From DATEMK01 sp035275625 (lineage in GTDB: Bacteria; Bacteroidota; Bacteroidia; AKYH767-A; OLB10), in contig DATEMK010000042.1 of NCBI GenBank assembly GCA_035275625.1, forward strand, positions 1-7,010: DNA of 7,010 nt, written 5' to 3'. The notes under the pieces were generated by a model, which was not told where the DNA came from, ran no database searches, and was given only the letters and a program-made list of their open reading frames with translations. Below, piece after piece: positions 1 to 5,230 of this stretch; the stretch's first letter is position 1, and the number at the start of each line of letters is the position of its first letter. The position numbers and the translations under genes were made by a program.

Positions 1-129
1 CCCTTCTCCAAACTGCAATCCGCCACCGGGAAATTTTGTAATGAATGTATCATGGAAATATTCATCGGTTAATAAAACCTTTTCTTCTTTGAGAAGGATT
101 CCGTAAACTCTCACATTAAAGGGATACAT
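1..129 (-). CDS. Nudix hydrolase, N-terminal fragment (runs off left edge)
   Basis: This is the first 43 codons of a Nudix-fold pyrophosphohydrolase on the minus strand. Translation from the ATG at 129-127 begins MYPFNVRVYGILL. It then gives a beta-strand with KVLLTDEY and reaches FPGGGLQFGEG at residues 33-43, which is the start of the Nudix box (G36, first conserved glutamate E42). The REUXEE half of the box lies outside the window, so catalytic competence cannot be judged. Nudix enzymes hydrolyse a nucleoside diphosphate linked to another moiety; the substrate here cannot be told. The frame stays open upstream of the ATG through the repeat at 137-189, but the ATG fits the usual short N-terminus before the first strand (FNVRVYGIL) of this group. 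It is divergent from the lipoprotein gene at 310. The family call is strong, the exact start moderate. Confidence 0.82.
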   Translation of the reverse strand, partial: MYPFNVRVYGILLKEEKVLLTDEYFHDTFITKFPGGGLQFGEG

Positions 130-136
130 CACATCA

Positions 137-189
137 ACGAATAATCCCGAAGGAACTCCTTCGGAGCGAATTTGTACGAATGTACGAAT
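137..189. repeat. Hairpin flanked by direct ACGAAT repeats (REP-like intergenic element)
   Basis: The core is a perfect inverted repeat, CCGAAGGA (147-154) and TCCTTCGG (157-164), separated by 2 bp. Around it in the same orientation are ACGAAT at 137-142, GCGAAT at 167-172, ACGAAT at 176-181 and ACGAAT at 184-189. The last two belong to a tandem 8-mer, GTACGAAT x2 (174-189). The element starts 7 bp upstream of the Nudix ATG on the minus strand. It could be a REP/MITE-like dispersed repeat, an operator, or an untranslated-leader hairpin. The sequence shows the structure; its function and copy number are unknown. Confidence 0.6.
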
Positions 190-309
190 ATCGGATTTGT
201 AATGAAATAAATTTTTTTTACAAATAACAAATTTCGATGATATTAAATTGCTGGCTGGAACGTAACCTTCCGCAGGGTTTAACGTATTTGATTATAAACC
301 AAAAATAAA

Positions 310-1197
310 ATGAATAAGAAAATAATTCTTGCCGGCCTGGTGCTGTTTATGATGACGGCATGTAAAAAAAGCAGTGATGAAAATCCGCAACCGGAAACTC
401 CCCCTGCTGATACTACAACAAATAATCCAACTACACCCACGGTTCCGACATCATTTACTCAGAAGGTATTGCTTGAGCAATTTACCGGGGCATGGTGTTC
501 CACTTGTCCCGATGCGGATTATAAACGCGACCAGGTTATCAATGCAAATCCAGGAAAAGTAATTGCGGTATCCGTTCATGAAACGGATGGAATGGAGATT
601 GGATTGATCTGGACGCTGGATGGAATCTTTCATACAAACATTCCGTCAGGAATGATAAACAGGACTCCTTCGAACGGGAATGTTATTTTAAACCAGACAC
701 AATGGATGAGCAATACGACAGTTGCGCTCGGTAAAACAGCCAAATGCGGTCTTAAAATCAAATCAACTGTTTCGGGCACTTCTGCAAATATTGAAGTTCA
801 TGTCGGATTCAAAGAAGCTTTATCCGGAACAAATAATCTTACTGTTTACCTGATTCAGAACAAAGTAACCGGGTCGGGCACAGGATTTAACCAGGCGAAT
901 GCTTATAATGCCAGCTCAGGAAGCCCTTTTTATAATTTAGGAAACCCGATTGTGAATTACCAGCATAATTATGTTGTGAAAAAAGTTTTAACTGCTGATA
1001 TGGGTGACGCGATTGATGCTTCAAAAATGACACCGGGAGGAGAGTATATTAAAACATTTTCTGCAAGTATCAGTGCTTATAATCAAAGCGAATTGTATGT
1101 CGTAGCTTTTGTAAACAAAACCGGAACTTCACATACAACTCATCAAATTATGAATGTACAACAGGAAAAAATCGGTACATTGAAAGACTGGGATTAA
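310..1197 (+). CDS. Omp28-related lipoprotein with thioredoxin-like domain
   Basis: A 295-residue exported lipoprotein. It has a short basic N-terminus (MNKK), a hydrophobic stretch at residues 5-15, and a lipobox MTAC with the lipidated cysteine at C18. KKSSDE follows the cysteine and resembles the acidic surface-export signal of Bacteroidota lipoproteins, so the protein is probably on the outer membrane and perhaps surface exposed. A Pro/Thr-rich linker spans about 25-47. A thioredoxin-like region begins with LLEQFTGAWCSTCP (W62, C63, C66), continues with VIAVSVHE (84-91), and has a likely cis-proline loop IPSGMINR (111-118). Residues 145-295 look like a beta-rich domain (IEVHVGFKEA, LTVYLIQNK, ELYVVAFVNK). 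This matches the Omp28 family, whose function is not well defined; a redox or disulfide role is inference from the CxxC. It is a stand-alone transcription unit with a terminator 20 bp downstream. The family call is good. Confidence 0.85.
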   Translation: MNKKIILAGLVLFMMTACKKSSDENPQPETPPADTTTNNPTTPTVPTSFTQKVLLEQFTGAWCSTCPDADYKRDQVINANPGKVIAVSVHETDGMEIGLIWTLDGIFHTNIPSGMINRTPSNGNVILNQTQWMSNTTVALGKTAKCGLKIKSTVSGTSANIEVHVGFKEALSGTNNLTVYLIQNKVTGSGTGFNQANAYNASSGSPFYNLGNPIVNYQHNYVVKKVLTADMGDAIDASKMTPGGEYIKTFSASISAYNQSELYVVAFVNKTGTSHTTHQIMNVQQEKIGTLKDWD

Positions 1198-1217
1198 AAA
1201 ACAGTTGAATTCACAAA

Positions 1218-1248
1218 GGCCCTTCCCTTATTCGCGGAAGGGCTTTTT
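1218..1248 (+). terminator. Intrinsic terminator after the Omp28-like gene
   Basis: A perfect 8-bp GC-rich stem, GCCCTTCC (1219-1226) and GGAAGGGC (1236-1243), encloses a 9-nt loop and is followed by TTTTT (1244-1248), then CATTTT. The A-run just before the stem (1215-1217) can pair with the T-run, extending the stem. It lies 21 bp after the TAA of the lipoprotein gene and 43 bp before the glycosyltransferase ATG, so the two plus-strand genes are probably transcribed separately. Confidence 0.9.
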
Positions 1249-1290
1249 CATTTTAAAAAAATCAAATACATTTACCGGGTTAAATTTGAT

Positions 1291-3249
1291 ATGAAAATTT
1301 TTTCCGGTTCTGCTGAAGAAAATAAACCAGGTATCCTGCTATTTATTTTAAGTGCTTTTTTATTTTTATACGTGGCTGTACGTGGCTATTGCCTTGCCAT
1401 AACCTGGGATGAAGCATGGAGCTATCTCGAATTTGTGCGCAAAGGATTTTTGTCGCCTTATTATTTTACGGGGGGGGCCGCTAATAATCATTTACTGAAT
1501 ACATGGCTGGTTTACCTTACTTCTTCTTCGTTTGGAGTAAATGAATTCACCTTGCGCATTCCGAATATTTTAGCTTACGGACTGTTTTTGTTTTACACTG
1601 CAAAAATTTCCAATGAATTTCCTTCTTCGTTGGTGAAAATTTCATCCCTTCTTATTTTAAATCTGAATCCCTACCTGGTTGATTTCTTTTCCATTTCAAG
1701 AGGGTATGGATTGTCATTTGGATTGATGGCAGGAAGCTTATGGCATTTGTATTTGTTTTTAAAAAATAATTTCCAGAAGAAAAACAGTTTGTACAGTCTT
1801 GTTTTTGCAATGCTTGCAGTAAGCGCTTATCTTGCCATGATTCATTTTGCATTTGCATTGTTTATGATAATTCTGATGACCGACTTTTTAATGGCTGGTA
1901 AAGAATCAAATTTTCGAAAAAGATTTTTTTCTGCGCTGAAGAAAAACCGGGTTGCTTCCCTATTGTTTTTAATTTTTCTTCTCTTTATTATTCCAAGGAT
2001 TACCGGGTTAAGAAATGCAGATGCTTTTTTTTATGGCGGCACAGGAGGGTTTTGGAGTGACACTATGGTAACAGTTTTTGAACGGTCGCTTTATGAAAAA
2101 CCTTATCCTTCAAATCTTAAATATATATTAAGCGGATTTGCTTTAGCCATAAGCGCAATTGCATTTTTTATTTCCGCCTGGATAATTTTTAAGAAAAAAA
2201 TTTCACGGGAAGCGTGTTTTCTTCCCGCATTATGCTTCCTTTTGTTTTATTGCTCTTTGGTTTCTGCCCTGCAATATCACATACTCGGCACACCCTATCT
2301 GACCAACCGGACCGCTTTATTTCTTCTTGTCCTTTTTTCATTTTTGTTTGTTTTTCTTTTGAATGACTTAGCGCTGACAAAAAAAATATTTATATACATT
2401 TTCCCTTTATGCTGCATTGCGCAGGCATTACATTTTTACAATTGTTATAACCTGAAATATGTTCTTGAATTTGATGTGAATGCTGATGTCAGAGAAATGA
2501 TACATGATATTGATTCACTAAAATATGAAACACCGGTCCAAAAATTTAATACAGATGTTGGCGTGAGCTTTGACTTTCTTGGACCCTTTAATTATTATCG
2601 CTGTGTGTATAACTTTACATGGCTCACTATTGCTGACAAAGCCAAAAAAAATGATCCGCTCAATGATTTTCTTCTCCTGACAGAAAAAGAGTATAAGAAA
2701 ATTCACACTGATTCCTTCGTGATACTTAAAACTTATCCCTTGTTTAAAAGCATGCTTTTGAAAAGAAAATATAAACCTTCAGAGTATTCAATATGCCTTT
2801 CAAAAAAATCAGACTTTGATGTACCGAATGATTCATTTCCTCTCACCCACTCTATTTCTGATAAATTCTCTTTTAGCGGTAAAACAAGCAGCCTGGCCGA
2901 TGAAAAGAATGAATACAGTGATGGAATAAATTATAAAATTGATGTGTCAAAAAACCCTGTAAAAAATTCAATGTTATTGGTAAAAACAATGGTTCTGATG
3001 GAACGCCTTGATAATACACATGCGGCAATAGTTGTTTCAATGGAGCGCAATAAAGAAATTTATTTCTGGCATGCGTCTCTTACAAATGATTTTGCAATAA
3101 AGGCTAAAGAATGGTTTCCTGTTTATTTTTCATGCTTTATTCCGGAGGAGGTGCGGCAAGATGATCTACTAAAGATTTATCTATGGAATAAAAAAAGTCC
3201 TGTTTATATTGATGATTTGGAAATGAGATGGATTACGGGAGTTTATTAA
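1291..3249 (+). CDS. GT-C-type integral-membrane glycosyltransferase with C-terminal extracytoplasmic domain
   Basis: A 652-residue protein with about 11 hydrophobic membrane segments (roughly 13-33, 70-82, 87-106, 113-133, 140-158, two in 167-200, 221-238, 278-300, 308-327, 341-360, 364-384). The first loop carries TWDEAW (D40, E41), where GT-C enzymes of the ArnT/PMT type place their acidic catalytic pair. ANNHLLNT (64-71), NEFTLRIPN (84-92) and SRGYG (136-140) also match the GT39/GT83-like pattern. Such enzymes move a sugar from a polyprenyl-phosphate carrier to an acceptor outside the cytoplasmic membrane; donor and acceptor cannot be told here. Residues 390-500 form a soluble domain (FNYYRCVYNFTWL at 433-445). 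Residues about 510-652 look like a beta jelly-roll (FSFSGKTSS near 526-534, ending VYIDDLEM), possibly carbohydrate binding. A G8 run interrupts codons 60-63. No operon partner is visible. The GT-C call is good; the C-terminal module is inferred by pattern only. Confidence 0.75.
   Translation: MKIFSGSAEENKPGILLFILSAFLFLYVAVRGYCLAITWDEAWSYLEFVRKGFLSPYYFTGGAANNHLLNTWLVYLTSSSFGVNEFTLRIPNILAYGLFLFYTAKISNEFPSSLVKISSLLILNLNPYLVDFFSISRGYGLSFGLMAGSLWHLYLFLKNNFQKKNSLYSLVFAMLAVSAYLAMIHFAFALFMIILMTDFLMAGKESNFRKRFFSALKKNRVASLLFLIFLLFIIPRITGLRNADAFFYGGTGGFWSDTMVTVFERSLYEKPYPSNLKYILSGFALAISAIAFFISAWIIFKKKISREACFLPALCFLLFYCSLVSALQYHILGTPYLTNRTALFLLVLFSFLFVFLLNDLALTKKIFIYIFPLCCIAQALHFYNCYNLKYVLEFDVNADVREMIHDIDSLKYETPVQKFNTDVGVSFDFLGPFNYYRCVYNFTWLTIADKAKKNDPLNDFLLLTEKEYKKIHTDSFVILKTYPLFKSMLLKRKYKPSEYSICLSKKSDFDVPNDSFPLTHSISDKFSFSGKTSSLADEKNEYSDGINYKIDVSKNPVKNSMLLVKTMVLMERLDNTHAAIVVSMERNKEIYFWHASLTNDFAIKAKEWFPVYFSCFIPEEVRQDDLLKIYLWNKKSPVYIDDLEMRWITGVY
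1470..1477 (+). repeat. G8 homopolymer tract inside the glycosyltransferase frame
   Basis: Eight consecutive G cover the last base of T60, G61, G62 and the first base of A63. In this AT-rich gene the run stands out. Loss of one G puts TGA at 1496-1498 in frame, giving about 68 residues. Gain of one G puts TAA at 1482-1484 in frame, giving about 64 residues. Both products end before the second membrane segment. This is the architecture of a translational on/off contingency locus, though a single sequence cannot show that the tract varies. Confidence 0.85.
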
Positions 3250-3270
3250 GTACCCAAAAAAAATTAAATG

Positions 3271-3963
3271 CTATAAAATGTTTTTTAATTCAATCAAATT
3301 TTCAATTTCATGAGTAACTTTTTGATCATGCATATTACGGTTGGGATTAAAATAAATTACATTTAACCCGGCATTAATCGCTCCTTTAATATCTGCTTCC
3401 AAATCATCTCCGATCATAATGCTTTCATTTATTTTAGCTGAAGTGACCTGGAGTGCATGTAAAAAAATTTCCTTATCAGGTTTTTTATAACCGGTTTTTT
3501 CAGAGATAATTATTTCTTTGAAGTAACCAACTAATCCGGAACCTGTGAGTTTTGCGAACTGCACCTGCTCAAAACCGTTGGTAATTAAATGCAACACATA
3601 TTTATTTTTGAGATAGGAAAGTACTTCTGTTGCCTGCGGGAACAAATGTTTTTTGGATGGAAGTAATTGCAGGTAATCATCCGGAAATGCATCAATTATT
3701 TTTTGATCATTAATTTTAAAGTGAGTAAACGTTTTTTCAAAACGTATAGTGCGAAGTGTATCACGGTCAATTTTATTTAAGTGATACAAGTTCCACATTT
3801 CGTGGTTGATCTTAATATAATGTGTAATAAATTCTTCGGCTGAAATTCCATGATCATTTAATGCATGTTTTTGAAAAAGCTCGTGCAAAACTTCTTTCGA
3901 GTTTCTGTCAAAATCCCAAAGGGTATGATCTAAATCAAAGAAAAGATGCTTGTATTTTTTCAT
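3271..3963 (-). CDS. yjjG: HAD-superfamily nucleotidase, YjjG type
   Basis: A 230-residue soluble HAD hydrolase. Motif I is FFDLDHTLWDF at residues 8-18 (nucleophile D10, general acid/base D12). Motif II is LITNG (T128). Motif III is the lysine in GYKKPD (158-163, K161). Motif IV is GDDLEAD (185-191, D186, D187). A helical cap of about residues 20-100 lies between motifs I and II, the class I arrangement. DLDHTLWDF at the very start is typical of the YjjG group, which dephosphorylates nucleoside monophosphates including noncanonical pyrimidines; substrate preference here is inferred from the family. I chose the ATG at 3963. A GTG at 3975 is in frame but falls inside the inverted-repeat arm and adds only MALQ. 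It follows the cyclophilin gene by 155 bp and converges on the glycosyltransferase gene with a 21-bp gap. No clear terminator is seen. Confidence 0.88.
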   Translation of the reverse strand: MKKYKHLFFDLDHTLWDFDRNSKEVLHELFQKHALNDHGISAEEFITHYIKINHEMWNLYHLNKIDRDTLRTIRFEKTFTHFKINDQKIIDAFPDDYLQLLPSKKHLFPQATEVLSYLKNKYVLHLITNGFEQVQFAKLTGSGLVGYFKEIIISEKTGYKKPDKEIFLHALQVTSAKINESIMIGDDLEADIKGAINAGLNVIYFNPNRNMHDQKVTHEIENLIELKNIL

Positions 3964-3971
3964 TTGCAAAG

Positions 3972-4095
3972 CCACAGATTCACAGATTAAATATTTAAAT
4001 TAAGACAAATGACAAATGAAAAAGACTAAATAATGTTCTTAGTTTTTCTAAATTAGTTTTGTAGTGCCAGAATTTAATAATCTGTGAATCTGTGG
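3972..4095. repeat. 124-bp element with perfect 18-bp terminal inverted repeats (MITE-like)
   Basis: The left arm CCACAGATTCACAGATTA (3972-3989) is the exact reverse complement of the right arm (4078-4095). Each arm is a tandem 8-mer: CACAGATT x2 on the left (3973-3988), AATCTGTG x2 on the right (4079-4094). The 88-bp interior is AT-rich, has no coding potential, and carries GACAAAT x2 (4004-4017) and an imperfect hairpin (4018-4029 with 4039-4048). No obvious target-site duplication flanks it. It occupies most of the gap between the cyclophilin stop and the HAD start, ending 8 bp upstream of the HAD ATG. It may be a non-autonomous mobile element, a dispersed palindromic repeat, or an RNA hairpin acting on the HAD message. 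Confidence 0.75.
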
Positions 4096-4118
4096 TAATT
4101 TTTTTCAGAATTTAGAAA

Positions 4119-4559
4119 TTATTTTTCTTCGTTAATTTCAATTTTTTCAATTGTGTCACCGGCTTTTATCTGGTCAATCACCTCTAATCCTTCCGTTACT
4201 TTTCCAAAGCAGGTATGATTCCGGTCAAGGTGCGCAGTGTTCCTCCGGCTATGGCAGATAAAAAATTGTGAGCCACCGGTATCGCGCCCGGCATGTGCCA
4301 TGCTGAGAACACCGCGATCGTGGTATTGATTACCGCCATCCAGTTCGCATTTTATTTTGTATCCGGGTCCACCGGCTCCTGTTCCATTAGGGCATCCTCC
4401 CTGTATGACAAAATCGGGGATAACGCGATGGAACTTTAATCCGTTGTAAAAACCCTTATTGGAAAGATCACAAAAATTCTTTACAGTATTGGGAGCATCT
4501 TTTTCAAAGAACTCCACTTTCATAATGCCTTTTGATGTTGAAATGGTAGCAGTTTTCAT
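4119..4559 (-). CDS. Cyclophilin-type peptidyl-prolyl cis-trans isomerase
   Basis: A 146-residue single-domain cyclophilin without signal peptide, hence cytoplasmic. It catalyses cis-trans isomerisation of X-Pro bonds during protein folding. The catalytic block is FHRVIPDFVIQGG at residues 43-55 (R45 as catalytic arginine). Further family blocks are GTGAGGPGY (59-67), LSMAHAGRDTGGSQFFI (85-101, with Q98, F99) and HLDRNHTCFGKV (110-121). The position of the cyclosporin-contact tryptophan of human CypA is histidine (H110), as in many bacterial members. Length and motifs are complete. It lies 21 bp downstream of the Nudix gene and probably shares its transcript. Start is the ATG at 4559, just ahead of the first strand; stop is TAA at 4121-4119. 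Confidence 0.95.
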   Translation of the reverse strand: MKTATISTSKGIMKVEFFEKDAPNTVKNFCDLSNKGFYNGLKFHRVIPDFVIQGGCPNGTGAGGPGYKIKCELDGGNQYHDRGVLSMAHAGRDTGGSQFFICHSRRNTAHLDRNHTCFGKVTEGLEVIDQIKAGDTIEKIEINEEK

Positions 4560-4580
4560 ATTAGCTTTTATTTTAAGAAA

Positions 4581-5207
4581 TTATTTTTGTTTAAACATAG
4601 TTAGAAATTCGCTTACAAGCATTGCTGTCGCTCCCCATATTTCATAACCGTGGTATAAATAATAAGGAGCGGAAAGTTGACCGTAACTGGTCTTAAAATT
4701 TTTTTTATGTATTATATTTTTTTCAAGGAAAGTTCCAAGGTCAGCTTCCACGATGCTTTTTACTTCTAATTGATGCGGAACAAAATCGGGTTTATTTTCA
4801 ATAAGGCCCACATGCGGATATACTCTGAATTTACTTGCCGGGATGAACAGATCGGTAAGCGTTCCAAGCAGCCTGATTTCATTTTTATTCACACCGATTT
4901 CTTCTTCCGTTTCTCTTAATGCTGTATTTTCATAAGTCACATCTGATGCTTCATACTTGCCTCCGGGTAAAGCTATTTGTCCGCTGTGAACTCCGCCACC
5001 GGAGCGTTCAATCAGGACAAAATTTGTTTTTCCATCCGAAGGAAATAATAAAAATAAAACGCTGCTTATTCTATGCTCAGGAAATTGCTTAAGATATTCT
5101 TCATTTGACAACCTCGTTTCAGGAGCCATCAAAACCTGTGCATCACTCCCGGGCAACGGCTCTTTAAATCTTTTTTCTAAAACCGAAATGCTATTCCAAA
5201 AATCCAA
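4581..5207 (-). CDS. Nudix hydrolase, CoA-pyrophosphatase (NudL/YeaB-like)
   Basis: A 208-residue Nudix protein. LIERSGGGVHSGQIALPGGK (65-84) carries the extra motif upstream of the Nudix box that marks the CoA-pyrophosphatase group. The box follows as PGG (81-83) and LRETEEEIGV (97-106; R98, E99, E102, E103 are the metal-binding core). Members cleave CoA and related compounds to 4'-phosphopantetheine and adenosine 3',5'-bisphosphate; activity here is inferred from the family. The start is TTG at 5207-5205. The frame is closed by a stop at 5228-5226 with no other start codon in between, a good Shine-Dalgarno sits 7 nt upstream, and the N-terminus with LPGSDAQVLMAPETR fits the family. It lies 23 bp after the ABC exporter gene and 21 bp before the cyclophilin, consistent with an operon. 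Confidence 0.9.
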   Translation of the reverse strand: MDFWNSISVLEKRFKEPLPGSDAQVLMAPETRLSNEEYLKQFPEHRISSVLFLLFPSDGKTNFVLIERSGGGVHSGQIALPGGKYEASDVTYENTALRETEEEIGVNKNEIRLLGTLTDLFIPASKFRVYPHVGLIENKPDFVPHQLEVKSIVEADLGTFLEKNIIHKKNFKTSYGQLSAPYYLYHGYEIWGATAMLVSEFLTMFKQK

Positions 5208-5214
5208 AAATTTT

Positions 5215-5220
5215 CTCCTT
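5215..5220 (-). promoter_or_regulatory. Shine-Dalgarno AAGGAG for the TTG-started Nudix gene
   Basis: On the minus strand AAGGAG (5220-5215) lies 7 nt before the TTG at 5207, inside the 23-bp gap after the ABC exporter stop. It is the clearest ribosome binding site seen in the window and decides the choice of a non-ATG start. Confidence 0.75.
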
Positions 5221-5230
5221 AAACTTTAAC

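Noticed and set aside
130..260. Upstream extension of the left Nudix frame through the hairpin repeat.
   Set aside because: The frame is open, but the translated sequence runs through the palindrome and AT-rich spacer, has no good start codon, and the family N-terminus is already complete from the ATG at 129.
283..290. CGTATTTG upstream of the lipoprotein gene as a possible -7 promoter element.
   Set aside because: Only the TTTG half matches, and no convincing -33 TTG lies at the expected spacing.
364..370. A7 run in the lipoprotein gene as a frameshift or phase-variation site.
   Set aside because: It is the normal Lys-Lys after the lipobox cysteine (codons 18-21), is short for an AT-rich genome, and does not form a slippery heptamer in frame.
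1281..1288. TAAATTTG, a perfect match to the Bacteroidota -7 promoter pattern TAnnTTTG, just before the glycosyltransferase ATG.
   Set aside because: It ends 2 bp before the ATG, so transcription would start inside the gene, and there is no TTG -33 element at the right distance. Probably chance in AT-rich DNA.
3256..3290. A-run and T-run between the convergent glycosyltransferase and HAD genes as a bidirectional terminator.
   Set aside because: Only AT pairs over 6-7 bp with a long loop; no GC-rich stem, so it is not a supportable terminator.
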